NCBI GenBank assembly: GCA_001898035.1
Contig: MKRX01000001.1
Coordinates: 280,162-344,161, forward strand
From: Armatimonadetes bacterium 55-13
GTDB taxonomy: Bacteria; Armatimonadota; Fimbriimonadia; Fimbriimonadales; Fimbriimonadaceae
DNA: 64,000 nt
Direction: 5' to 3'
Numbering within the stretch: position 1 is the first letter of the stretch; every line of letters starts with the position of its first letter. Of this stretch, positions 1-7,985 are shown piece by piece. Made by a program: the position numbers and the translations under genes. A model generated the notes under the pieces. That model made no database searches and was not told the origin of the DNA. It saw only the letters and a program-made list of their open reading frames with translations.

Positions 1-4
1 CTTA

Positions 5-30
5 CAGTATGACCTTTTGTGATCATACTG
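5..30. promoter_or_regulatory. Perfect 8-bp inverted repeat, candidate operator
   Basis: CAGTATGA at 5-12 is repeated as its exact reverse complement TCATACTG at 23-30, separated by 10 bases, ending 7 bases before the first start codon. The symmetry and position fit a repressor site over the start of the sugar-acid operon. It could instead be the hairpin of a terminator for a gene left of the window; no T-run follows it. Confidence 0.35.
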
Positions 31-37
31 AGATGGA

Positions 38-1477
38 ATGAGCCAAGAACGACCAATTCGCTTACACGCCGGGCCATGGAGTCTGGAGTTCGAACGCTGG
101 ACGGGATGGCTTCGCAATATTTGCCTTGGCGACGACTTGGTTTTACGGGCCGCCTACGTCGCCGCCCGTGGCGAGGACTGGCGAACCTTTCGATTCCACA
201 CGATCACCCATCATGTTTGCCAAGAGCAAAATGGTTTCCAGGCAAGCTGGACCTCCGAGTGCGAAGAATTGGGATTCCGCTGGACGATGGAGTGTCGCGC
301 CGATAGCCAGTCACTCAATATCGTCTACCAAGGTCGCGGAACTCGGGAGTTTAAAACCAGAAGGACGGGCATGTGCTTGCTTCACCCACATGAGCAGCAA
401 GGACAGCCCATTCGCATTCTTCATCCGGATGGCTCCCACCGAGACGCCACCTTCCCATCCACCATCGCTCCCGATCACCCGTTCACCGAGATTGTCGGCT
501 TTCAACTTCCCCTCAAGAGCGGAATCGAGGTGACGGCCAAGCTCGACGGAGAAATCTTCGAAACGGAAGATCAGCGCAATTGGACTGACGCCTCATTCAA
601 AACCTATTGCCGTCCCCAAAACCGTCCGGCGCCTTACGAAGTCCAACCTGAGCAGGTCATTCAGCACGCGGTCAGTCTCGACTATCGCGGAGACGTTGTA
701 ACGTCAACCCCTGCCACCACGACGCATCTCTCACTGAAAGACACCGCCTGGAAGATCCCCATGTTGGGAACTCAGCATGACAGCGAGGTCGATGGCTTTG
801 ACTTCGTACTTTGCCAGGATCCCGACTCCAAGGTCTGGCGCACCATTGGCGGCCATCCCGATACCGTCTTTTCGCTAGACAGGTCTTCTCTGGATTTCAT
901 TCGAGGCCAGTTCTATTACGGTCTCGGTGAAAATTTCGTCAATGTCAATACCCGCCAACCGGACATGGAGCAATTTGATGGAATTGGCTTTGGGGTGAAC
1001 CCACAAATTCACGCGTTTGACGATCGATCCGTCATGGAAAACATCCACGCACAATCCGACGTCGTCAAATCTGCCTTGGAGATATCCCAAACCAAGCCCG
1101 TCTTTGTGGGACCCATCCATCTCGATGATGATCGCTTGAGCCAACCGATCGGCATGGCATGGTTCGCCGCCTCATTCGCTACACTCGCCTCCTCTGGCGC
1201 GAATGCGCTCTCATTCTTTGAAGCACGACATTTCAACGGCCCGCTCGACGAACTCTATCAGTCCCTGCGAGAGTTTCGCGAAGAAGAGATCACGTTGATG
1301 ACTTCAACTGATCCTTACCGTGCCATAGGATTCCGATTGCACAGTGCGGAAAGGCAACAAGACTTCTTTGTCAACATGACTCCCTACTTAGAGGAGATTG
1401 CCTTTGAAGGACAACGTTTAACGCTCGACCCGTATGAAGTGAAAATCATGTCCATGAGCGAGCGAACAAAACAATAA
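38..1477 (+). CDS. D-apionate lactonase (ApnL)-like protein
   Basis: A 479-residue protein without signal peptide or membrane segment, so cytoplasmic. The stretch EDQRNWTDASFKTY, near residues 175-190, together with the N-terminal opening RLHAGPWSLEFE, resembles what I recall of ApnL, the lactonase of D-apiose/D-apionate breakdown; this recall was not checked by a search. The middle reads as a beta-sandwich followed by a barrel-like part, and the protein is somewhat shorter than the ApnL proteins I remember. It is followed after 65 bases by an AraD-type aldolase/epimerase on the same strand, which fits use of plant-derived sugar acids. An unrelated glycoside-hydrolase-like role is possible. 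The ATG lies just after the inverted repeat at 5-30. Confidence 0.55.
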   Translation: MSQERPIRLHAGPWSLEFERWTGWLRNICLGDDLVLRAAYVAARGEDWRTFRFHTITHHVCQEQNGFQASWTSECEELGFRWTMECRADSQSLNIVYQGRGTREFKTRRTGMCLLHPHEQQGQPIRILHPDGSHRDATFPSTIAPDHPFTEIVGFQLPLKSGIEVTAKLDGEIFETEDQRNWTDASFKTYCRPQNRPAPYEVQPEQVIQHAVSLDYRGDVVTSTPATTTHLSLKDTAWKIPMLGTQHDSEVDGFDFVLCQDPDSKVWRTIGGHPDTVFSLDRSSLDFIRGQFYYGLGENFVNVNTRQPDMEQFDGIGFGVNPQIHAFDDRSVMENIHAQSDVVKSALEISQTKPVFVGPIHLDDDRLSQPIGMAWFAASFATLASSGANALSFFEARHFNGPLDELYQSLREFREEEITLMTSTDPYRAIGFRLHSAERQQDFFVNMTPYLEEIAFEGQRLTLDPYEVKIMSMSERTKQ

Positions 1478-1542
1478 GACACAATCTTTAAGATATCTAA
1501 ATATATGAGCATAGGAGCTCATCACCCCCAAGGAACCCTTAA

Positions 1543-2181
1543 ATGACCCTCCGAGAATCTGTCTGCTGGGCCAACCGCGCCCTCCGAACTGAAGGACTTG
1601 TCACCATGCACAGTGGCAATGTAAGCGCCTATGATCCCGAGACCGATACGGTCTACATTAAGCCGAGCGGCGTCGACTACGACACGATGATTCCTGAAAT
1701 GATGGTGGCGGTCTCGCTCACAACTGGAGAAGCCGAAGGAAAAATGCGTCCCAGTGTGGATCTTCCGCACCACTTGTTCCTGTACCGAAACGATCCCAAG
1801 ATCCGAAGCGTCATCCATACCCACAGCAACTACGCCACCGCGTTCGCTGCCGTGCAAAAGCCCATTCCCCTGGTCCTGACCGCGATCGCCGATGAGTTCG
1901 GCGGGGAGATCCCGTGCGCCCCGTACATTGACAATGAGGGCGACCACATCGGACAAGGAATTCTGAAGTATCGAACCCAAGCCCCCGCCATCTTGCTAGG
2001 CAATCACGGAGTCTTCGCCTGGGGCGCCACTCCCAAGGACGCGCTCAAGGCCGCCATCATGGTGGAGGACGTGGCAAAAACCGTCCATCTCGCCCATCAA
2101 CTCGGCGACCCCATCCACCTCGATCCGGCCGAAGCCGCCAAGTGGTGGGACCGTTACCACAACCGCTACGGCCAAGGCTAA
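1543..2181 (+). CDS. Class II aldolase/epimerase, AraD-like (L-ribulose-5-phosphate 4-epimerase family)
   Basis: A 212-residue member of the class II aldolase/adducin family. SGNVS near residue 26 and KPSGVDYD near 44 form the phosphate-binding region. HTHS near residue 95 and NHG near 155 supply the expected zinc-binding histidines. The C-terminal YHNRYGQG resembles the tail of E. coli AraD, where a tyrosine contributes to catalysis, so 4-epimerisation of a pentulose phosphate is the best guess; retro-aldol or decarboxylase chemistry on a sugar-acid phosphate is possible given the ApnL-like neighbour. AAGGA lies about 8 bases before the ATG. The TAA overlaps the stop of the converging permease gene by four bases. 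Confidence 0.75.
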   Translation: MTLRESVCWANRALRTEGLVTMHSGNVSAYDPETDTVYIKPSGVDYDTMIPEMMVAVSLTTGEAEGKMRPSVDLPHHLFLYRNDPKIRSVIHTHSNYATAFAAVQKPIPLVLTAIADEFGGEIPCAPYIDNEGDHIGQGILKYRTQAPAILLGNHGVFAWGATPKDALKAAIMVEDVAKTVHLAHQLGDPIHLDPAEAAKWWDRYHNRYGQG

Positions 2182-3005
2182 CGCCCGCCCAAGCCACTCA
2201 GGTTGATTCCCTTCATAAAGTAGCGCTGAGCGCAGAAGAAGAGAACAATGGTGGGAAGGATATGAATCAGCGAGGCCGCCATCAACTGATTCATATCGCT
2301 TCCGTAGCTGTCCTGGAACATGCGCAGTCCCACCGAGACCGTGTACTTTTCTGGCGAGTTCAAGTAGATCAAGGGCCCGTTGAATTCGTCCCAGTGGCTA
2401 ATGAAACTCATAACCGCTACCGTGGCCAGCACCGGCCCTGAAAGCGGCAAGAGCACTCGCCACCAAATCTTGAAGTGACTCGCCCCGTCCAGCATTGCCG
2501 CTTCGTCGAACTCGCGTGGGATCGTCAGGAAGAACTGGCGCATCAAAAAGATATTGAACGCGCCTCCGCCAAAAAACGACGGAATGATCAGCGGATAAAA
2601 CGTGTCGATCGCACCCAACCAACGCCAGATCATGAAGACGGGGATCATCGTGACCTGCCCCGGCAGCATCATCGTCGCCAGCATCGTGTAGAACATGGCA
2701 TTCCGGCCCTTAAACTTGAACCGTGAAAAGCCATAAGCCACCAGCGAACTCGTCAAGACCGCGGCGGTCGTGGTGATCACCGTGATGAACAGGGTGTTCA
2801 AGACCCAGTTCGTAAACGGCAACGCCGTCCAAGCTTTCGGGAAGTTCTCCCAATGCGGGGGCTTGGGAATCCACTCCGGCGGAAACTTGAAGACGTCTTG
2901 ATTGTCATGCAGCGCCGTGGAGACCGTCCACAGGAATGGCACCAAGAAAAGAGAACTGAAAGCAATCAGCACCACGTAGGTCGGCAAGTCCCGCAGTTTC
3001 TTCAC
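2178..3005 (-). CDS. Carbohydrate ABC transporter permease (MalG/LacG type)
   Basis: An inner-membrane permease of about 275 residues with six predicted helices and the EAA loop EAAMLDGASHFKIWWRVLLP, which contacts the ATPase. The start is set at GTG (3005) because it forms a GTGA overlap with the stop of the upstream permease and follows AGGGGAGG at good spacing; a longer reading frame exists but lacks such a signal. It is the last gene of a binding protein-permease-permease operon. No ATPase gene is adjacent, which is normal for this family, where a shared MsmK-type ATPase is encoded elsewhere. The substrate is probably a mono- or oligosaccharide linked to the neighbouring GH89 enzyme or to sugar-acid catabolism. 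Confidence 0.93.
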   Translation of the reverse strand: MKKLRDLPTYVVLIAFSSLFLVPFLWTVSTALHDNQDVFKFPPEWIPKPPHWENFPKAWTALPFTNWVLNTLFITVITTTAAVLTSSLVAYGFSRFKFKGRNAMFYTMLATMMLPGQVTMIPVFMIWRWLGAIDTFYPLIIPSFFGGGAFNIFLMRQFFLTIPREFDEAAMLDGASHFKIWWRVLLPLSGPVLATVAVMSFISHWDEFNGPLIYLNSPEKYTVSVGLRMFQDSYGSDMNQLMAASLIHILPTIVLFFCAQRYFMKGINLSGLGGR

Positions 3006-3901
3006 GACTTCGCCTCCCCTTCGTAGTAGACCCAGCGTTTCGAGCCCCAGAATTGAACGGCGGTGATGATCAGGAGTATCACAAACAGCACCCACGCCAT
3101 CGCGCTCGCTTTGCCCAGCTTGAAGTACTCAAAGGCATTCCGGAAGATCGACAATGCATAGAACAAGGTCGCGTTGTTCGGACCACCACCCGTCATGATG
3201 TAAGCGGTCGTAAAGACCTGAAACGCTCCGATAATCCCCAAAATCAGATTGAAGAAAATCACCGGCGAAAGCTGGGGAATCGTAATAAACCGAAACTGCT
3301 GCCAATGCGATGCCCCGTCCAGACGTGCCGCTTCATAGTAGGTATCCGAGATTCCCTGGAGACCCGCCAAGAAGATAATCATCCTGCCGCCACCCGCACC
3401 CCACAGGGACATGACGATGAATGCCCCCAGCGTGTACTTCTCGTCCATCAACCACTCGGCGCCCCCAATCCCAAACAAGCTTAAGGCGTAGTTGAGCAAG
3501 CCATAGTCCGGATTGAAAATCCAGATCCACAAGAGCGAGGAGGCAACCGCCGGAACAAGGGATGGCAGATAGAACAGCGTGCGAAAAACCCGTTGTCCGC
3601 GCACCTTTTGGTTGAGCAAAATGGCAAGGCCAAGGGAAGCTGAGATTCCAAGCGGTACCGAAAAGATTGCGTAGGTGATCGTGACTTGAAGCGACTTCCA
3701 AAACAGCGGCTCTTCATAAAAGAGGCGATGGTAATTCTTGGTCCCGACAAACTGAATGGTGTTCAGGTCGTACTTGGTGAAGCTCAGGTAAAGAGAAGTG
3801 AGCATCGGCCCCGCGGTAAATACCAGAAACCCAAGGAGCCAGGGCAACACGAACAGGAATCCCCAATAAGAGGGCTTATCGACCAAGCGACGCTTCGTCA
3901 A
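3002..3901 (-). CDS. Carbohydrate ABC transporter permease (MalF/LacF type)
   Basis: A 299-residue polytopic membrane protein. FVLPWLLGFLVFTAGPM marks the first helix, and EAARLDGASHWQQFRFITIP is the conserved cytoplasmic EAA loop. It pairs with the downstream MalG-type permease to form the translocation pore. The start is a TTG that overlaps the stop of the binding-protein gene (TTGA), so translation is probably coupled through all three transporter genes. Family assignment is clear; the substrate is not. Confidence 0.93.
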   Translation of the reverse strand: MTKRRLVDKPSYWGFLFVLPWLLGFLVFTAGPMLTSLYLSFTKYDLNTIQFVGTKNYHRLFYEEPLFWKSLQVTITYAIFSVPLGISASLGLAILLNQKVRGQRVFRTLFYLPSLVPAVASSLLWIWIFNPDYGLLNYALSLFGIGGAEWLMDEKYTLGAFIVMSLWGAGGGRMIIFLAGLQGISDTYYEAARLDGASHWQQFRFITIPQLSPVIFFNLILGIIGAFQVFTTAYIMTGGGPNNATLFYALSIFRNAFEYFKLGKASAMAWVLFVILLIITAVQFWGSKRWVYYEGEAKS

Positions 3902-5193
3902 AATCCAGGCTCCTCGCCCAAGAGTTTGTTCACCGCTGCCGTCGTCGATTTCATGGATTCCGCGGCGTTTTTCTCACGCCCGGCAAACAAATTGTCCAAC
4001 TCAGAACCCGCTACCTGCATCACTTCCGGCCACCTCGGACCGATCGGGAGCTTGGTCCCTTCCTTGACGGTCATCGAAACGGACTCCATATTAAACGGTG
4101 GCGTCTTGGGATGCAAATAAGCATCGGAGAATGCCAGCGCAATTCTCGACGGAGACTGCCTTCTCTCCCTCACATACAAAACCTGTTCCGCCTCTGGACC
4201 AGTCAGGAACTTCATGAGCCGCCAAGCCTCCTTGGGATGCTGCGTCTCCTTGTACATGATCAATTGGTTGCCTTTAACAAAGAGAGAGTTGCCCTTCGGT
4301 CCGTCCGGCAGGGGACAGATATCCCACTCGAATTTGGTGATCATCTGCCGGTAACGTGCCGAGGCGCCGACATAGTTGAATTCCAACGCCAGCTTTCCCG
4401 TCTCAAACGCGAAGGCCGAGTTTGCACCCTGGGCTGGCGTTGGACAGCATTTGTCCTTCCAGCGCAAGTCCGAGAGGAACTGCATCGCCTCAATCGCCTC
4501 CGGAGAGTCCAGCAGGCACTTGTCCAAAGTCTCGTTGAGAAACCGACCCCCAAACGCCTGGATAGTCGCGAAGTAAAACGGCATGGTCGCCATATTCACA
4601 CCAAACTGCTGGGCGCGACCGCTCTTGTCATACTTGGTCGTCTTGATCGCGTACTCACGCATCTTGGCGTAAGTCCACTCCCCTTTCTTATAGAGCTCGA
4701 AAGGGTCGTCTAGACCCGCCTCGTTCAGCAACTTCTTGTTGTAGAACATGATCCCGCCCCCGAACAGCACGTTCAGGCCCTGCATCTTCCCATTCACTTT
4801 GCATTCCTCAACGGCGGCGGGAAAAAAGTCGCTCAGCTTGAACTCGAGATCGCCTTGAATGAACTCGTCAAGCTCGTGAAAGTAATTCCGCTCGGCGAGT
4901 TGGGGAAAGTCGTAGTGATCGACTCGAACCACGTCCGGCGATGTTCGCGAGGCGAACATCAAAATCATCTTGTTCTTGTAAGCCGATTGCGGGACTTTGA
5001 ACAACTCCACGTGCAAATCGGGATTCTGTCGATTGAACGAATCCACCAACTGTTGCTCAAGAGCAAGTTGCTCCACATTGCCCCACGCCATATAGCGCAA
5101 GTGCACCTTCCCGTCATCAGGCGATTTACACCCAACCAGGATGGCCAGTCCCATCAACGCGAGTCCCCAGCGAATCACAGCTCCCCGTAGCAT
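3898..5193 (-). CDS. Sugar ABC transporter substrate-binding lipoprotein (family 1)
   Basis: A 431-residue extracytoplasmic binding protein. Residues 1-21 form a lipoprotein signal ending in LVGC, so Cys22 should be lipidated. The body shows the two-lobed family 1 pattern, for example LRYMAWGNVEQLALEQQLVD near residue 33, a mid-protein MFYNKKLLNEAGLDDP and EAWRLMKFLTGPEAEQ near residue 325, matching SBP_bac_1 proteins of maltose/lactose-type systems. It is the first gene of the transporter operon and is divergent from the GH89 gene across 50 bases, which suggests that uptake and extracellular release of amino sugar are co-controlled. Confidence 0.93.
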   Translation of the reverse strand: MLRGAVIRWGLALMGLAILVGCKSPDDGKVHLRYMAWGNVEQLALEQQLVDSFNRQNPDLHVELFKVPQSAYKNKMILMFASRTSPDVVRVDHYDFPQLAERNYFHELDEFIQGDLEFKLSDFFPAAVEECKVNGKMQGLNVLFGGGIMFYNKKLLNEAGLDDPFELYKKGEWTYAKMREYAIKTTKYDKSGRAQQFGVNMATMPFYFATIQAFGGRFLNETLDKCLLDSPEAIEAMQFLSDLRWKDKCCPTPAQGANSAFAFETGKLALEFNYVGASARYRQMITKFEWDICPLPDGPKGNSLFVKGNQLIMYKETQHPKEAWRLMKFLTGPEAEQVLYVRERRQSPSRIALAFSDAYLHPKTPPFNMESVSMTVKEGTKLPIGPRWPEVMQVAGSELDNLFAGREKNAAESMKSTTAAVNKLLGEEPGF

Positions 5194-5203
5194 ACAACCT
5201 GCG

Positions 5204-5220
5204 CTAAACCGTTGCTTTAG
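5204..5220. promoter_or_regulatory. Candidate operator between divergent transporter and GH89 genes
   Basis: CTAAACCGTTGCTTTAG has CTAAA and TTTAG as inverted arms around a 7-base centre and sits in the only 50 bases separating two divergent starts. The size and symmetry are like LacI-family sites, but no regulator gene is in the window and I see no well-spaced -35/-10 pair to anchor it. Confidence 0.35.
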
Positions 5221-5243
5221 AAACCAAGCATAATCTCCAATCT

Positions 5244-7847
5244 ATGCGTATCTGGGCTGGGGCATCATTACTGCTCTTATCCGTCGCCGCTCATGCCGAC
5301 CTGGCAGGAGAAAAAGCGACTCGTGGTCTCATTGACCGAATCATTCCAAAGCACTCAAAGCAAATCGTGCTGGAGTCCATCCCAAAGGATCCTAAGGGCG
5401 ATGTCTTCGAGGTCGATTCTCGCGACGGCAAAGTGGTACTTCGTGGCAACAACGGCGTATCTCTCGCTTCCGCGTTGAACTGGTATCTCAAATACACCTG
5501 CAATTGCCAGCTCTCGTGGGGCGGCGATCAATTGGTGCTACCGGCGACTCTGCCCCCACCCCAGAAAGAGCGGCGAGTTGGCCCGTACAACTTCCGCTAC
5601 AACTTCAACTACTGCACGTTCAACTACAGCATGTCGTGGTGGGATTGGAAGCGGTGGGAGCGAGAGATCGACTTCATGGCGCTTAACGGCATCAACATGC
5701 CCCTCGCCATCACCGGACAAGAGGCCGTCTGGCAGCGCGTTTATAGAAAGATGGGCTTCACCGATGCCGAACTCTCCAAGTTCTTCTGCGGCCCTGCTTA
5801 TTTCGCGTGGTTCTGGATGGGCAACCTTGACGCTTGGGGCGGTCCGCTTCCGCAGAGTTGGTTTGATTCCCATGCCAAGCTCCAACAGCAGATTCTGAAG
5901 CGAGAGCGCGAATTCGGCATGACCCCGGTTCTTCCCGCTTTTACCGGCCATGTCCCGCCCACCTTTGCGAACAAGTACCCGGCCGCTAAGACGAAGAAGA
6001 TCAATTGGGGATTGGACTTTGCCGATACCCTCGTGCTCGACCCCACCGATCCACTCTTCCCGAAGATCGGTGAGGCGTTCCTGAAAGAGCAAGAGGCCAT
6101 GTACGGCTCCGATCACTACTACTCGGCCGATACCTTCAACGAGAATCGCCCTCCCACCACCGACCCGGTCTACCTCGGCCAAGTCTCCAAGGGAATCTAT
6201 GACACCATGGCTAAGATCGATCCTAAGGCCGTCTGGGTCATGCAGGGATGGATCTTCTTCAATGACCAAGCCTATTGGAAAGACCCCCAGATCGAAGCCC
6301 TCCTCACCGCCGTCCCTCAGGGCCGACTGATCGTCCTTGATCTATTCTCCGACGTTTCCCCTCAGTGGAAGCGCACCAAGTCCTATCACGGCCAACCCTG
6401 GATCTGGTGTTTCCTCCACAATTTTGGCGGCCGAATGAATCTGTTCGGCTCCTTGGAAAACACTGCGAAGGCGCCAACCGAAACCCGACTCGACCCGACT
6501 AGCGGCAACCTCCAAGGCATCGGCTTCACCCCCGAAGCCATCGAAAATAATCCCGTCATTTACGAATTGATGGGTGAGAACGCATGGCGATCCGAACCCG
6601 TCGATGTCCAAGACTGGATCAAGGGCTATGCCCATCGCCGATACGGCAAAGTCGATCCTCGCACCGAGCGCGCCTGGGAACTCCTCGCCGAGAAGGTCTA
6701 TAACGACCGCTCCGGCGCCGATAACGCTGAAACCTCCATCGTCGCGTCCCGCCCCACCCTCAGCGCCAGTGGCCACTGGGTAGGCACCAGCCGAAACTAT
6801 GACCCCAAGGACATGCTCGAGATCTGGCGACTGATGGTCGAGGCTGCCCCCTCATTCAAGGGTGTCGACACCTTTGAGTACGATCTTGTCGACATCACTC
6901 GACAAGCTCTTGCCGATATCGCCAACGCCAAGCAGCAAGAGTTCATGGACTATGTGGAGGACAAGGATCTTCCCAAGATCAAACTCGCTCGAAAAGACTT
7001 CCTCGGTCTCATTGCCGACTGGGACAAGGTCATGGGGACTCGCAAAGAGTTCCTGCTCGGAAAATGGATCGCCGATGCCCGAAAATGGGGCACGAACACC
7101 TCCGAGAAGAACCTCATGGAGCAAAACGCTCGCGACCTCCTCACTCTCTGGGGTGGCCGAGATAGCGGTCTGACCGAGTATTCCACTCGCCTTTGGTCCG
7201 GCCTTCTCAATGGCTACTACGCCATGCGATGGGGCATGTTCTTTGATCGGCTCGAATCCGACCTTGCTGCCGGCAAGCCAGTGGATGCCGCCCGATTTGC
7301 AAAGGAAGTCAGAGATCGCGAATGGGAATGGGTCAACAAGATCGGCTCGTATCCTTCAAAGACTTCTGGCAATTCAATTGACGAGGCAACCAAGGCTTAC
7401 AAGAAGTACTCCCCCAGCGCCGCCGCCCTCTTCCCAACACCACCGCCCCTCGGCCTGGAACAAGGCGCCAAAGCCACGTCAAGTTCCGTCCAAGCTGGCC
7501 ACGGCCCGGAGGCGGTCATCGACGGTAGCGTCACCCTTGGCAGCGCTTGGTGGGGAAGCCCCTATCCCCAATGGGTTCAGCTCGAACTCAAGCAAGTGGA
7601 GACCATTAAGGTCGTCCACATCTGGCCCTATTGGGGTGGAGGTCGCTACTACCAATACACCGTCCAGGTGTCTGAAGACGGACAAACCTGGAAGACGGTG
7701 GTCGATCGCTCCACCAACCAAAAACTGGCCCGCCCTAAAGGCGACCGAGTAGAAATCCCCGCCACCAAAGCAAAGTTCGTCCGAGTCAACATGCTCAAGA
7801 ACTCCGCCAACGAAGGCGTCCACCTCGTAGAGATTCGACTCTACTAA
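5244..7847 (+). CDS. Secreted alpha-N-acetylglucosaminidase (GH89) with C-terminal F5/8-type carbohydrate-binding domain
   Basis: An 867-residue exported enzyme. Residues 1-18 are a Sec signal peptide ending AHA. The catalytic part follows human NAGLU: a small N-terminal domain, then a TIM-barrel with MALNGINMPLAITGQEAVW near residue 150. DTFNENRPP carries a likely catalytic Glu300, and the second candidate, Glu431, sits in the GFTPEAIENNP segment. A helical domain follows. From about residue 745, AGHGPEAVIDGS to FVRVNML is a discoidin/CBM32 fold ending in VHLVEIRLY. It would release terminal alpha-linked GlcNAc from glycans outside the cytoplasm, with uptake by the adjacent divergent transporter. 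The family is clear; the natural glycan is not known. Confidence 0.93.
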   Translation: MRIWAGASLLLLSVAAHADLAGEKATRGLIDRIIPKHSKQIVLESIPKDPKGDVFEVDSRDGKVVLRGNNGVSLASALNWYLKYTCNCQLSWGGDQLVLPATLPPPQKERRVGPYNFRYNFNYCTFNYSMSWWDWKRWEREIDFMALNGINMPLAITGQEAVWQRVYRKMGFTDAELSKFFCGPAYFAWFWMGNLDAWGGPLPQSWFDSHAKLQQQILKREREFGMTPVLPAFTGHVPPTFANKYPAAKTKKINWGLDFADTLVLDPTDPLFPKIGEAFLKEQEAMYGSDHYYSADTFNENRPPTTDPVYLGQVSKGIYDTMAKIDPKAVWVMQGWIFFNDQAYWKDPQIEALLTAVPQGRLIVLDLFSDVSPQWKRTKSYHGQPWIWCFLHNFGGRMNLFGSLENTAKAPTETRLDPTSGNLQGIGFTPEAIENNPVIYELMGENAWRSEPVDVQDWIKGYAHRRYGKVDPRTERAWELLAEKVYNDRSGADNAETSIVASRPTLSASGHWVGTSRNYDPKDMLEIWRLMVEAAPSFKGVDTFEYDLVDITRQALADIANAKQQEFMDYVEDKDLPKIKLARKDFLGLIADWDKVMGTRKEFLLGKWIADARKWGTNTSEKNLMEQNARDLLTLWGGRDSGLTEYSTRLWSGLLNGYYAMRWGMFFDRLESDLAAGKPVDAARFAKEVRDREWEWVNKIGSYPSKTSGNSIDEATKAYKKYSPSAAALFPTPPPLGLEQGAKATSSSVQAGHGPEAVIDGSVTLGSAWWGSPYPQWVQLELKQVETIKVVHIWPYWGGGRYYQYTVQVSEDGQTWKTVVDRSTNQKLARPKGDRVEIPATKAKFVRVNMLKNSANEGVHLVEIRLY

Positions 7848-7852
7848 AGATA

Positions 7853-7889
7853 GAGGTAGGGCCAAAGCAACCCGCCACGGCCCTATCTC
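7853..7889. terminator. Hairpin terminator between convergent genes
   Basis: GAGGTAGGGCC (7853-7863) pairs with GGCCCTATCTC (7879-7889), giving 11 pairs including one G-T, with a 15-base loop. It lies six bases past the GH89 stop. No T-run follows, as with other hairpins in this window. Confidence 0.6.
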
Positions 7890-7890
7890 C

Positions 7891-7985
7891 ACAATTCTCC
7901 CAGAAACGCCCAACGCCCAACGCCCCTCCCGAAGGGAGCCTAACACCTAGAGCGCGAAGCGCCCTAATACCTAACACCTGCCGCC
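7891..7985. repeat. Patch of short direct and inverted repeats
   Basis: The 95 bases before the caspase-PEGA stop contain tandem CCCAACG units, CTCCC-GAA-GGGAG (7926-7938), GCGC-GAA-GCGC (7952-7962) and two copies of CCTAACACCT. GCGAAGCGCC recurs just after, at the end of the minus-strand gene. No coding potential is seen. It looks like a degenerate repeat element; its function is unknown. Confidence 0.5.

Noticed and set aside
2178..3095. Long N-terminal extension of the MalG-type permease
   Set aside because: The extension reads through the end of the upstream permease in another frame; the GTGA overlap start is more likely.
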